Below, piece by piece: positions 55,166 to 64,000 of a DNA stretch of 64,000 nt. Source of the DNA: Betaproteobacteria bacterium (GTDB lineage Bacteria > Pseudomonadota > Gammaproteobacteria > Burkholderiales > UBA3065). Location of the stretch: contig JAIXXL010000047.1 of NCBI GenBank assembly GCA_027490755.1, positions 1 through 64,000 on the forward strand, read 5' to 3'. The position numbers and the translations under genes are program-made. The notes under the pieces are model-generated. The model had not been told where the DNA came from, did not search any database, and saw nothing but the letters and a program-made list of their open reading frames with translations. Every line of letters begins with the position of its first letter. Within the stretch, counting starts at the first letter, position 1.

Positions 55166-55253
55166 CAGTGTGGCTCGCGTGACGGACGGCTCGGCGCATG
55201 CTGACACGCTAAGATGCCGTGCCGCAATTCCCCGCCCCCACCTTCGCCGACCC

Positions 55254-57218
55254 ATGCCCGTCCTTCAGGTCTCCAACGCTTGCCTCGCCTATGGCGATGT
55301 CGCCCTGCTCGACCGCGCCGAACTGGTACTCGAGGCCGGCGAGAAGGTCGCGCTGATCGGCCGCAACGGCGAAGGCAAGTCGAGCCTGATGCGGGCACTG
55401 GCTGGCCAGCAGGCGCTTGACGATGGCGAGGTCTGGCGCCAGCCGGGTGCGGCCCTCGCCTACGTCGCGCAGGAGCCCGACTTCCCGCTGCAGGGCAGCG
55501 TGTTCGACACCGTCGCCGCCGGCCTCGGCACGCAGGCCTCGGTGCTGCAGAAGTACCACCACTGCGCTCAGGCCGTGGCAGCCGGCGACGACTCGCGCCT
55601 GGAGGAGATGGCAGCGCTGCAGCAGGCGCTCGAGGACAGCGGGGGCTGGACCGTGCACCACCGCGTCGAGGCGGTGCTGGAGCGCCTGCACCTGGACGGC
55701 GAGGCGGACGTGGCAGCGCTGTCGGGCGGGGGCATCAAACGTGTGGCGCTGGCGCGTGCGCTGGTGGGCCAGCCCGAGGTGCTGCTGCTGGACGAACCGA
55801 CCAACCACCTCGACATCGACGGCATCCTCTGGCTCGAGGGCCTGATCCGCGACCTGCCCGGCAGCGTGGTGGTGATCACCCACGACCGCGCCTTCCTGGA
55901 TGCAGTTGCCACCCGCGTTCTGGAACTGGACCGCGGCCGGCTGATGAGCTTCCCTGGTAACTTCGCCAAGTATCTGGAGCGCAAGGCTGGCTGGCTGGAG
56001 AACGAGGCCAAGCAGGCGGCCGAGTTCGACAAGTTCCTCGCCCAGGAAGAGGCCTGGATCCGCAAGGGCGTCGAGGCGCGGCGAACGCGCTCGGCCGGGC
56101 GGGTCAAGCGGCTGGAACAGCTGCGGGTGATGCGCGCGCAGCGCCGCGAGCGTCTGGGCCAAGTGCGGATGGGGGTGGATGAGGGCGAGCAGAGCGGGCG
56201 CCTGATCGCCGAACTCGAGCACGTGACGCTGACCTACCGCGATGACGCCGGGCGCGACAAGACGGTGGTCCGTGATTTCTCCTGCCGCCTGATGCGCGGC
56301 GACCGCGTCGGCATCATCGGTGCCAACGGCGCCGGCAAGACCAGCCTGCTGCGGCTCATCCTTGGCCTGCAGGAGCCCACCAACGGCCGCGTACGGCGTG
56401 GCACCAAGCAGGAGGTCGCCTACTTCGACCAGTTCCGCGCCGTACTCGACCCCGAGGCGCAACTCACCGACGTGATCAGCCCTGGATCGGAGTTCGTCGA
56501 GGTCAACGGCACGCGTAAGCACGTCATCGGCTACCTCGGCGACTTCCTGTTCAGCCCGCAGCGGGCGCGGTCGCCGGTGAAGAGCCTGTCCGGCGGCGAG
56601 CGCAACCGCCTGCTGCTGGCGCGACTGTTCGCGCGGCCGGCCAATGTGCTGGTGCTGGACGAACCGACCAACGACCTCGACATCGAGACGCTGGAACTGC
56701 TCGAGGCGCTGCTCGCCGAATACGCCGGCACCCTGTTCCTGGTCAGCCACGACCGCGCCTTCCTCGACAACGTCGTCACCCAGGTCATCGCCGCCGATGG
56801 CGACGGCGTCTGGAAGGAATACGTCGGTGGTTACGCCGAATGGGTCAAGCAGCGGCCAGTACGCGCGTCACAGCCGGCGGGCTTGGGCAAAAGCGGCGCT
56901 GCCGTTTCCGGTCGCGCCAGCACGCCACGAGGCGCCGAAGCGCCCACCGGCGCGAGCGCCAGCAGCACCGCAACGCCGCCCGCTCGCAAGGCCAAGCTCG
57001 GATACAACGAGAAGCGCGAGCTGGAGCAACTCCCTGCCCGCATCGAAGCCCTGGAGGCCGAGCAGAACGCGCTGGAGGCGCGCCTCGCCGACCCCGCCAC
57101 CTACCAGACCGGCGCGGCCGACGTGGCAGCACTTGCGGCCCGCCGGGAGGCCATCGAGACCGAGCTGCTTGGCCTTCTGGAGCGTTGGGAAACACTGGAG
57201 CTGGCATCCCGCCCATAA
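55254..57218 (+). CDS. uup: ABC-F ATPase Uup
   Basis: A 654-residue soluble protein from the ATG at 55254, with two ABC domains. Walker A: GRNGEGKSS and GANGAGKTS; Walker B: LLLDEPTNHLD and LVLDEPTNDLD; signatures LSGGG (first, non-standard last position) and LSGGE. The linker between the domains is a helical hairpin. The C-terminus after about 560 is an Ala-rich linker and a coiled coil (YNEKRELEQLPARIEALEAE), the DNA-binding region typical of Uup, a factor in ribosome rescue and DNA stability. Confidence 0.93.
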   Translation: MPVLQVSNACLAYGDVALLDRAELVLEAGEKVALIGRNGEGKSSLMRALAGQQALDDGEVWRQPGAALAYVAQEPDFPLQGSVFDTVAAGLGTQASVLQKYHHCAQAVAAGDDSRLEEMAALQQALEDSGGWTVHHRVEAVLERLHLDGEADVAALSGGGIKRVALARALVGQPEVLLLDEPTNHLDIDGILWLEGLIRDLPGSVVVITHDRAFLDAVATRVLELDRGRLMSFPGNFAKYLERKAGWLENEAKQAAEFDKFLAQEEAWIRKGVEARRTRSAGRVKRLEQLRVMRAQRRERLGQVRMGVDEGEQSGRLIAELEHVTLTYRDDAGRDKTVVRDFSCRLMRGDRVGIIGANGAGKTSLLRLILGLQEPTNGRVRRGTKQEVAYFDQFRAVLDPEAQLTDVISPGSEFVEVNGTRKHVIGYLGDFLFSPQRARSPVKSLSGGERNRLLLARLFARPANVLVLDEPTNDLDIETLELLEALLAEYAGTLFLVSHDRAFLDNVVTQVIAADGDGVWKEYVGGYAEWVKQRPVRASQPAGLGKSGAAVSGRASTPRGAEAPTGASASSTATPPARKAKLGYNEKRELEQLPARIEALEAEQNALEARLADPATYQTGAADVAALAARREAIETELLGLLERWETLELASRP

Positions 57219-57262
57219 ACAAGAATGATTCGCGTTTATGTTGACGCGGCCTCAGCCATGAA

Positions 57263-57281
57263 GTGATAATGGTTCTCAGTT
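57263..57281. promoter_or_regulatory. Probable Fur box before the TonB-dependent receptor
   Basis: Sequence gtgataatggttctcagtt, 25 nt before the receptor start, fits the Fur consensus. A second similar stretch, aagaatgattcgcgttt, lies at 57221-57237. The core tgataatggttc is identical to that before bfd. Confidence 0.75.
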
Positions 57282-57306
57282 AGAACGAACCAGGACTCAC
57301 CCCCGC

Positions 57307-59463
57307 ATGAACCCGCAACACCGCCCGTCTGTAGCCAAGCTTTACCTCGCAGTCGTCGCTGCGCTCTGCCACTCGCCAGCCCACGCGGCCGATCCGCTCG
57401 TGACCGCCTTCTCGGCACCGCGCGTCGATGTCATCGGCGCCGAGGAGAATCTGCCGCTGCTTGGCAGCACGGCCAGCACCATCAGCAGCGACGAATTGCG
57501 CAACTCGCAGGTGTTCACCACCAGCGAGGCCCTGCGCAAGGTGGCCGGGGTCAATGTGCGCGACGAGGAGGGCTTTGGCCTGCGGCCCAACATCGGCATC
57601 CGTGGACTCAACCCGACCCGCTCGACCAAGGTGCTGCTGCTTGAGGACGGCATCCCGGTGTCCTACGCGCCCTACGGCGACAACGCCAGCTACTACCACC
57701 CGGCGATCGACCGCTTCGAACGCATCGAGGTGCTGAAGGGCGCCGAGACCATGCGCTTCGGCCCGCAGACCATCGCTGGTGTCGTCAACTACATCACGCC
57801 CAACCCCTCGCAGGCGTTCGGCGGCTACGTACAGGGCACGGCCGGCAATCGCGATTACCTCAACGGCAAGGTCCGCTTGAGCGGTCGCGGCTTCCTGCTC
57901 GACTTCACCCACAAGGAGGGCGAGGGCGCGCGCCAGAACAACCAGCACTCGGTGGACGACCTCAACCTGAAGTGGGTCGGCCAGATCAGCGACCGCCAGG
58001 CCATCACCCTGCGGGCCAACTATTACAAGGAAAACTCGCAGGTCACCTACGCCGGCCTGACCGAGGCCGAGTTCCGCAACTTCGGCGGCCGCTACAACCC
58101 GTTCAAGAACGACAACTTCGATGCCGAACGCTTCGGGCTTTCGGCCACCCACGACATCGAGTTGGGCGGCGGCGCGGTGCTGACCACCAACCTGTACGGC
58201 TCCTACTTCACGCGGGATTGGTACCGGCAGGCGAGCAACAGCGTCGACAGTCTCACCGTCAACGGCGTCACCCCGGCCGGATGCGCTGGCGTGGTCGCAG
58301 ACCGCCGCGCCGGCGCGAGGATCGATGCGAACGACTGCCAAGGCAGCCAAGGCCGACTGCGCGACTACACCACCTGGGGCATCGAACCGCGCCTGGTCGC
58401 GCCCAACCGCCTCGGCGAGTTCCAGTTGGGCCTCAAGGCGCATTACGAAGAGCAGAAACGCACCCAGCGCAACTTCGCCTCCCCCATAGCACAGGGCGCC
58501 TCGACTGACAGCGAGCGCAATGTCCGCGAGACCGATGCCTACTCCGGCTACATCGCTCAGCGGTTCGACCTCGGCACGCTATCGGTCACGCCGATCGCCC
58601 GTTATGAGAGCATCTCGTTCGACCGCCTCAATCGCCTCAACGGCGACCGCGGCAGCGACCGCGTCAACGCCTTCACGCCGGGTATCGGCGCGGCCTGGAA
58701 CGGCATCAAGGACTGGACCGTGTTCACTGGCGTCCACGAGGGCTTCGCGCCGCCGCGTGTCGAGGACCTGATCCAGGGCACCGGGTCGACCAACGCCGAC
58801 GCCGAGCGCTCGACCAACTTCGAGTTCGGCATCCGCGGTAGACCGGGCGAAGGAACCTCGCTGCAGGCGGCCTACTTCCGCAACGACTTCCGCAACCTGG
58901 TGGCACTGGGCAACTCGGGCGGTGCCACCGCCACCGCCCAGGGTGAGGCACTGTTCCAGGGCCTCGAGGTGTCTGGCGTGGCGCAGATCGGCGGCGGCTA
59001 TTTCGGGCGTCTGGCCTACACCTGGCTGCCCACCGCGCAGCAGGAGTCGGTGTTCCGCGCCACCAGCCTGACCGGCCCCGGTGCGCAGGTGAATGGCAGC
59101 AGCGTGGGCAATCGCCTGCCCTACGCGCCGCGCCACAACGCCACCGCCGCGCTGGGTTACGCAGCCGGGGCTTTCCGCGCCGAGGTCGAGGCGCAGTTCG
59201 TCGGCGCGCAGTACACCGACTTTGCCGAGACCCGCGCCCCGGGCGGGGCAGACGCCACCGCAGCCGGCAGCGACGGCCGCAGCGGCCTGATCGACAGCCA
59301 TACCGTCATCAACCTGGCCGCCAGCTACAAGCTGGATGCCAAGACCACGCTGCTGCTCACCGCAAAGAACCTGTTCGACCGCGAGTACATCGTCGACCGC
59401 ACGCGCGGCATCCTCGTCGGCATGCCGCTGCTGGTCCACGCCGGCGTCCGTTACGACTTCTAG
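57307..59463 (+). CDS. TonB-dependent outer-membrane receptor, FecA-like
   Basis: A 718-residue receptor with a signal peptide ending near AHA|AD. The plug domain begins soon after (TISSDELRNSQVFTTSEALRKVAGV; NIGIRGLNPTRSTKVLLLEDGIP; GAETMRFGPQTIAGVVNYITPNP) and resembles ferric citrate receptor FecA, but the N-terminal signalling domain is absent. The barrel ends HAGVRYDF, the expected C-terminal Phe. A Fur site precedes it, so a ferric-siderophore or ferric-chelate substrate is likely; which one is not readable. Confidence 0.92.
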   Translation: MNPQHRPSVAKLYLAVVAALCHSPAHAADPLVTAFSAPRVDVIGAEENLPLLGSTASTISSDELRNSQVFTTSEALRKVAGVNVRDEEGFGLRPNIGIRGLNPTRSTKVLLLEDGIPVSYAPYGDNASYYHPAIDRFERIEVLKGAETMRFGPQTIAGVVNYITPNPSQAFGGYVQGTAGNRDYLNGKVRLSGRGFLLDFTHKEGEGARQNNQHSVDDLNLKWVGQISDRQAITLRANYYKENSQVTYAGLTEAEFRNFGGRYNPFKNDNFDAERFGLSATHDIELGGGAVLTTNLYGSYFTRDWYRQASNSVDSLTVNGVTPAGCAGVVADRRAGARIDANDCQGSQGRLRDYTTWGIEPRLVAPNRLGEFQLGLKAHYEEQKRTQRNFASPIAQGASTDSERNVRETDAYSGYIAQRFDLGTLSVTPIARYESISFDRLNRLNGDRGSDRVNAFTPGIGAAWNGIKDWTVFTGVHEGFAPPRVEDLIQGTGSTNADAERSTNFEFGIRGRPGEGTSLQAAYFRNDFRNLVALGNSGGATATAQGEALFQGLEVSGVAQIGGGYFGRLAYTWLPTAQQESVFRATSLTGPGAQVNGSSVGNRLPYAPRHNATAALGYAAGAFRAEVEAQFVGAQYTDFAETRAPGGADATAAGSDGRSGLIDSHTVINLAASYKLDAKTTLLLTAKNLFDREYIVDRTRGILVGMPLLVHAGVRYDF

Positions 59464-59502
59464 GACAACCGGCACCGCTCTCAGGTGCGCTAGCATCAGC
59501 GC

Positions 59503-60555
59503 ATGCGCTACCGCTTGCTTGGCCGCACCGGCCTCTACGTCTCCGAGATCTGCCTGGGCACCATGACCTTTGGCAGCCAGGGCTTCTGGAAGGTGATGGG
59601 TAGCCTCGGCCAGAAGGCTGTGACCAAACAGATCGCGCAGGCCTACGAGGCCGGCGTCAACTTCATCGACACCGCCAACGTCTACTCGCTGGGCGAGTCC
59701 GAGACGCTGGTCGGCCAGGCCCTGAAGACGCTCAAGCTGCCGCGCGACCAGATCATCGTCGCCACCAAGTCGACCGGCATGATGGGCGAAGAGCCCAACC
59801 GCCGCGGCCAGAGCCGGCACCACATCATCAACGAGGTCGAGGCCAGCCTGCGCCGCATGCAGCTCGACCACATCGACCTCTACCAGCTGCATGGCTTCGA
59901 CCCGCTCACGCCCTTCGAAGAGTCGCTGCGAGCCCTCGACGATCTGGTGAGCGCCGGCAAGATACGCACCATCGGTCTCTGCAATATGGCGGCCTGGCAG
60001 GTGATGAAGGCACTGGGTGTATCGGACCGGCGCGGCTGGGCGCGCTTCGAGAGCGTCCAGGCCTACTACACCATCGCCGGACGGGACCTTGAGCGCGAAC
60101 TGGTGCCGCTGATGCAGGACCAGGGCCTCGGCTGCCTGGTCTGGAGCCCGCTCGCCGGGGGGTTGCTGTCCGGCAAGTTCAAGGACGACGGCAGCGGCCC
60201 CGAGGGCGCACGCCGCACGCAGTACGACTTCCCGGTGGTCGACAAGCCGCGCGCGTTCCGTTGTGTCGAGGCGATGCGGCCGATCGCCGCGGCGCACGGG
60301 GTATCGGTGGCGCAGGTCGCCATCGCCTGGGTGCTGGCAAAGCCCTGGGTGACGAGCGTGATCATCGGCGCGAAGACGCCGGAGCAGTTGGCAGACAACC
60401 TCGCCGCGGCGCAACTATTGCTCTCGACAGAGGAGGTTGCCGCACTGGATGCGGTCAGCGAACTGCCGCGCGAGTACCCGGGCTGGATGTTGGCCCTGCA
60501 GGGTGGCTATCGCGCGAAGCCGCCAGAACGGGGGCCGGGCAGCGGCAACGCCTGA
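59503..60555 (+). CDS. Aldo/keto reductase
   Basis: A 350-residue TIM-barrel oxidoreductase. The catalytic tetrad is visible: Asp in FIDTANVYSLG, Tyr in the same segment, Lys in VATKSTGM, and His in YQLHGFD. NADP-binding residues lie in the C-terminal IGAKTPEQLADNLAAA. Substrate is unknown; the layout resembles YajO/Tas-type members. It starts 39 nt after the receptor gene. Confidence 0.93.
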   Translation: MRYRLLGRTGLYVSEICLGTMTFGSQGFWKVMGSLGQKAVTKQIAQAYEAGVNFIDTANVYSLGESETLVGQALKTLKLPRDQIIVATKSTGMMGEEPNRRGQSRHHIINEVEASLRRMQLDHIDLYQLHGFDPLTPFEESLRALDDLVSAGKIRTIGLCNMAAWQVMKALGVSDRRGWARFESVQAYYTIAGRDLERELVPLMQDQGLGCLVWSPLAGGLLSGKFKDDGSGPEGARRTQYDFPVVDKPRAFRCVEAMRPIAAAHGVSVAQVAIAWVLAKPWVTSVIIGAKTPEQLADNLAAAQLLLSTEEVAALDAVSELPREYPGWMLALQGGYRAKPPERGPGSGNA

Positions 60556-60570
60556 GTTCTCGAAGCCGCC

Positions 60571-61050
60571 TCAGAACCAGCGCTGCGGGTATCGGACGCC
60601 CGGCCGCAGACGGTTGAACAGCACCGCAACCGCAACGATCAGCATCGTGCCAGCCAGCACCGGGGTCAGGACGAAGCCCCAGCCCGGCTGAGCGAGCAGG
60701 ATCAGCAATGGGTCAGATGCCGCCGGCGGGTGATTGGTGTGGCTCAGCCGCATGGCGACGATGGCCAGCCCGACGCCGAGGCCCATCGCCCACCAGACGC
60801 TGCCGAACAGGCTCAGCACCGCCAGCCCCACCAGCGCCGAGACGAGGTGGCCGCCGATGACGTTGCGCGGCTGCGCCACCGGGTTGTCGGGGACGACGAA
60901 CATCAGGAAGCAGGACGCGCCCAGCGGCGCCATCAGCAGCGGCTGCCCGCTCGCCTGCGCCAGCCATGCGACCGTGCCGATGGCCAACGCGCCGCCAAGG
61001 CCGGAGGCCAGGACGTCGCGGATGCCGTTAAGAGGTTTTGGGATGCTCAT
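60571..61050 (-). CDS. HPP-family integral membrane protein
   Basis: The ATG at 61050 gives 159 residues with four helices and the family motif in SHTNHPPAASDPLL plus GASCFLMFVVPDNPVAQPRNVIGGH. Some HPP proteins move nitrite across membranes; most are uncharacterised. Its start overlaps the ogt stop by 23 nt, so the two are one transcription unit. Confidence 0.9.
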   Translation of the reverse strand: MSIPKPLNGIRDVLASGLGGALAIGTVAWLAQASGQPLLMAPLGASCFLMFVVPDNPVAQPRNVIGGHLVSALVGLAVLSLFGSVWWAMGLGVGLAIVAMRLSHTNHPPAASDPLLILLAQPGWGFVLTPVLAGTMLIVAVAVLFNRLRPGVRYPQRWF

Positions 61051-61660
61051 GGGGCCACTGGCCGATCGGGTTGGGGTCGAGTCTGCCGCTGCACACGGGC
61101 GCTGCGCAAACGTCGGGACTGAGGGCAACGCCCTCGCGCCGCAGCAGCTCGCGCTTTATCGCAACGCCAAAGCCGAAGCCACCCAATTGGCCATCGCTGG
61201 CGATGACGCGGTGGCACGGCACCAGCACACCCACCGGATTGGCGCCGCAAGCCGCAGCCGCGGCGCGGAACGCCCTCGGCCGGCCCACCCGGCGCGCGAG
61301 TTCGGTGTAGGAGATCACGACCCCTGCGGGGATGCGCCGCAACTGGGCCCACACCGCCAACTGGAAGGGCGTACCGCGAAGGTCGAGCGGCAACTCGCAA
61401 ACCTCAGCGGGCCGCTCCAGCGACTGCAGCGCCGCGGCGAGCAGCTCGCCATCCCGCCCGACGCCCCCACTCCATGCCCGCGCACCCGGCCAGCGGCGGC
61501 GCAGCGCCGCAATCAGCGCATCGGCATCGTCGCCCAGGGCCAGCCAGCAGATGCCCTGCCCGCTGGCCGCGACCGCCGCCAGACCGAAGGACGTCGGGGC
61601 GACACGATGACAGACGGTTTCGGCAGCATCAGGTGCGTGAGGGTGGGCGAGCGAAGCCAT
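61028..61660 (-). CDS. ogt: Methylated-DNA--protein-cysteine methyltransferase
   Basis: Repairs O6-alkylguanine by suicide transfer. The 210-residue protein contains the reactive cysteine C149 in LVPCHRVIASDG, the helix-turn-helix segment ISYTELARRVGRPRAFRAAAAACGANP, and a C-terminal tail of about 30 residues with extra cysteines. No AraC-type Ada domain. Confidence 0.93.
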   Translation of the reverse strand: MASLAHPHAPDAAETVCHRVAPTSFGLAAVAASGQGICWLALGDDADALIAALRRRWPGARAWSGGVGRDGELLAAALQSLERPAEVCELPLDLRGTPFQLAVWAQLRRIPAGVVISYTELARRVGRPRAFRAAAAACGANPVGVLVPCHRVIASDGQLGGFGFGVAIKRELLRREGVALSPDVCAAPVCSGRLDPNPIGQWPHEHPKTS

Positions 61661-61741
61661 GACGCGAGCATATGCGACCCGCGATGCCGACTCGGGGCAC
61701 CCTTTCGAAACGCGCTTCCGCGCCGACGCCAGTAGCCGCCA

Positions 61742-64000
61742 CTAGAGCTGCAGCGAGATCGAGAGCAGGTCGGGGTTGTCGGGCACCGGCGCCACGCCAA
61801 AGCCCAGCGTCTGCGCCAGCGCGAGCATGGGGTGGTTGCTCGCCAGCACCTCGCCGCCGATACGCCGCAGCCCGCGCAGGCGCGCCACCTCGATCAGCGT
61901 GGTGAGCAGCTTCTGGCCGAGACCCTTGCCGGTGGCGCGGTCGGCCAGCACGATGGCGAACTCGCACGATTCGCCGTCCGGGTTCAGCGAAAAGCGCGCC
62001 ACGCCCAGTTCGGTCTCGGGCGCCGCCGCGGTCACGGCCACCAGAGCGATCTCCTTGCTGTAATCGATCTGCGTCAGCCGCACCAGCATCGGCCCGCTCA
62101 GCGCCTGCAGCACGTGCATGAAGCGGAAGAAGCGCGCCTCGTCGGAGAGACCCGCCACAAAGTCACGCACCAGTTCGGCGTCCTCGGGCCGGATCGGACG
62201 GATCACCACGTCGGTACCGTCGGGGAGTTGCCAATCGCTGACCAGATGCGCCGGATATGGGTAGATGGCCATGTGGCCATAGCGGTCGGCGCCGGTGTGG
62301 CGGTATTCCAGCACCACGCGCGCATCGGCGGCGATGGCGCCATCCTCGTCGAGGATCAGCGGGTTGATGTCCATCTCACGCAGGGCCGGCAACTCACAGA
62401 CCATCTCGGAGACGCGCAACAGCACGGCCTCCAGCGCCTCGAGATCGGCCGCAGGCAGGTTGCGGAAGGGGTCGAGCATTCGCGACACGCGGGTGCCGGC
62501 GATCATGTCTCGGGCCAACACGGCATTGAGCGGCGGCAGTGCCACCGCGCGGTCGCCGATCACCTCCACCGCGGTACCGCCCGCGCCAAAGGTGATGACC
62601 GGGCCGAACACCGGGTCGCTGGTCACGCCGATCAGCAACTCGCGGCCGTTGGGCTTGACCACCATCGATTCGACGCATACGCCGTCCATCACCGCATCCG
62701 GCCGGTTGCGGCGGATGTTGTCGGCGATGCGCTGGTAGGCGCTGCGCACCTCGGAGGCGCTGCCAAGGTTGAGGGAAACGCCGCCGGCGTCGGTCTTGTG
62801 GGTGATGCCCTGTGCGTTGACCTTCATCGCCACCGGGAAGCCCAGCTGCTCCGCGATCAGCAGCGCCTCATGTGGCGAGCGAGCAATCATGGTGCGCGCC
62901 ACCGGGATGTGGAACGCCGCCAGCAGGGCCTTCGATTCCATCTCGGTGAGCACCTGTCGCCGCGCCTGCAGAGCGCCATCGACGATCACGCGCGCGGTCT
63001 CCAGGTCCGGCTCCGCATGTCCGCAGAGCGGCCCCGGCACCTGCATCAGCAGGCGCTGGTTGCGGTAGTAGGCGGACAGGTGCGCGAACACCTCCACCGC
63101 AGGCTCGGGCGTGCGGAAATGCGGCCGGTGCGCCGCCTCCAGCGCCAGCCGAGCCTCGGCCACCTGAACCTCGCCCATCCAGCAGGTGAGCAGCGGCTTG
63201 CTGCTGCCGTCGGCCAGCTCGATCACCGCCTGCGCCGCCTCCAGCGGTCGGGTCATGGCCTGCGGCGTGAGGATGGCCAGCACGCCATCGACGCCGTCAT
63301 CTTCCAGACACGCCTTGACCGCTTGCCGGTAGCGCTCGGCGGGGGCATCGCCGATGATGTCCACCGGGTTGGCATGCGACCAGTTGGCGGGCAGAACCCC
63401 GTTCAGCGCATCGATGGTCGCCGGCGACAGACGCGCCAGCGGCACGTTGAGGTCGGCCGCGCGGTCGGCAGCCATCACGCCGGGGCCGCCACCGTTGGTG
63501 ACGATGGCCAAGCGCTCACCGACCGGGCGGAAGCCGCATGACAGCGCCTTGGCTGCGGTGAACAGCTGGCTCACGGTCTGCACCCGAACCACCCCGGCGC
63601 GGCTCACCGCGGCATCGAACACGTCGTCGGCGCCGACCAGACTGGCAGTGTGCGCCACCGCCGCGCGCCGACCTGCATCGTGGCGGCCGACCTTGACCAG
63701 CAGCACCGGCTTTACCCGCGCCGCCGCCCGCAACGCGCTCATGAAGCTGCGCGCGTGGCGGATGCCCTCGATGTAGAGCAAGATGCTGCGCGTCTCGGGG
63801 TCGAGCGCCAGGTAATCCAGTATCTCGCCGAAGTCGACATCGGTCGATGAGCCCATCGACACCACGCTGGAGAAGCCGACATCGTTGCCCTGTGCCCAGT
63901 CGAGGATGGCGGTGCACAGCGCCCCTGACTGCGAGACGAAGGCGATATGGCCTTGCCGTGCGCTGCCCTGGTTGAAGGTGGCGTTGAGGCCGATCGACGG
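61742..64000 (-). CDS. NDP-forming acyl-CoA synthetase / GNAT acetyltransferase fusion (N-terminus outside window)
   Basis: The frame is open to the right edge, so about 150 N-terminal residues with most of the CoA-binding domain are missing. The 752 visible residues contain succinyl-CoA-synthetase-like ligase domains (IVTNGGGPGVMAADRAADLN, SHANPVDIIGDAPAERYRQAV), an ATP-grasp domain (FPVAMKVNAQGITHKTDAGGVSL, VFGPVITFGAGGTAVEVIGDRAVALPP), and a C-terminal GNAT domain (about the last 165 residues, VLADRATGKGLGQKLLTTL). This is the architecture of the Pat/YfiQ protein lysine acetyltransferases that control acetyl-CoA synthetase. Confidence 0.93.
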   Translation of the reverse strand, partial: PSIGLNATFNQGSARQGHIAFVSQSGALCTAILDWAQGNDVGFSSVVSMGSSTDVDFGEILDYLALDPETRSILLYIEGIRHARSFMSALRAAARVKPVLLVKVGRHDAGRRAAVAHTASLVGADDVFDAAVSRAGVVRVQTVSQLFTAAKALSCGFRPVGERLAIVTNGGGPGVMAADRAADLNVPLARLSPATIDALNGVLPANWSHANPVDIIGDAPAERYRQAVKACLEDDGVDGVLAILTPQAMTRPLEAAQAVIELADGSSKPLLTCWMGEVQVAEARLALEAAHRPHFRTPEPAVEVFAHLSAYYRNQRLLMQVPGPLCGHAEPDLETARVIVDGALQARRQVLTEMESKALLAAFHIPVARTMIARSPHEALLIAEQLGFPVAMKVNAQGITHKTDAGGVSLNLGSASEVRSAYQRIADNIRRNRPDAVMDGVCVESMVVKPNGRELLIGVTSDPVFGPVITFGAGGTAVEVIGDRAVALPPLNAVLARDMIAGTRVSRMLDPFRNLPAADLEALEAVLLRVSEMVCELPALREMDINPLILDEDGAIAADARVVLEYRHTGADRYGHMAIYPYPAHLVSDWQLPDGTDVVIRPIRPEDAELVRDFVAGLSDEARFFRFMHVLQALSGPMLVRLTQIDYSKEIALVAVTAAAPETELGVARFSLNPDGESCEFAIVLADRATGKGLGQKLLTTLIEVARLRGLRRIGGEVLASNHPMLALAQTLGFGVAPVPDNPDLLSISLQL

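Noticed and set aside
58579..60414. Long - strand open frame (611 codons)
   Set aside because: Antisense across the receptor and aldo/keto reductase genes, spanning their boundary, with no domain motifs.
61832..63541. Long open frame (569 codons) on the + strand
   Set aside because: It is antisense to the acyl-CoA synthetase/GNAT gene; His/Arg/Gly-rich composition and no recognisable motif mark it as a GC-bias shadow.

Overview
The window is a GC-rich, gene-dense chromosomal segment of a Gram-negative proteobacterium. It encodes outer-membrane barrels, a System I cytochrome c maturation set, Lgt and a TonB-dependent receptor. The blocks proA-nadD-rsfS-rlmH-maf-rng, PHP-yciO-S2P-trpS and scpA-scpB-rluB fit a beta- or gammaproteobacterium; I lean to a betaproteobacterium, but sequence reading alone does not settle this. 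I saw no rRNA, tRNA, IS element, prophage or CRISPR array.

Positions 1-8507 (+ strand) hold a two-partner-secretion style locus. It contains the Ala/Pro-rich tail of a protein that begins outside the window, a CHAT-protease/TPR protein, an unknown exported protein, a CHASE2-adenylate/guanylate cyclase and an FhaC/ShlB-type transporter.

Positions 8566-22892 (- strand) are the most unusual part. Seven tightly packed genes, several with 4-nt stop/start overlaps, look like one trans-envelope electron-transfer system. In transcription order they are: a five-helix membrane protein with two bis-His pairs (cytochrome b-like); a membrane-anchored decaheme cytochrome c; an exported protein with GlcG-type domains; an SH3-plus-beta-barrel porin candidate; a decaheme cytochrome c fused to an LVIVD beta-propeller; a c554-like multiheme protein; and a cytoplasmic fusion of an FAD/NAD(P) reductase, two cyclic-nucleotide-binding domains and a four-cluster ferredoxin. 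The operon encodes 24 CXXCH motifs and one CX4CH motif. The cytochrome c maturation operon (ccmI-ccmAB fusion-ccmCDEFGH, 23130-30330) is transcribed divergently from it.

Positions 30474-39955 are mainly housekeeping: rng, maf, rlmH, rsfS, nadD, proA, rph, bioA, dacB and lgt. Positions 40093-46597 hold a small GlcG-like protein, the proton-translocating transhydrogenase pntAA-pntAB-pntB, a strong bidirectional terminator, bacterioferritin and its ferredoxin under a probable Fur box, an orphan 23-codon pqqA with its own terminator, and typA.

Positions 46747-64000 hold PHP phosphoesterase, YciO, S2P protease, trpS, an LplT-like MFS carrier, scpA, scpB, rluB, prmB, uup, a Fur-controlled FecA-like receptor, an aldo/keto reductase, an HPP membrane protein, ogt, and a truncated NDP-forming acyl-CoA synthetase/GNAT protein at the right edge. 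The common thread is heme, iron and redox metabolism: cytochrome maturation, multiheme cytochromes, iron storage and uptake, transhydrogenase and a PQQ precursor peptide.
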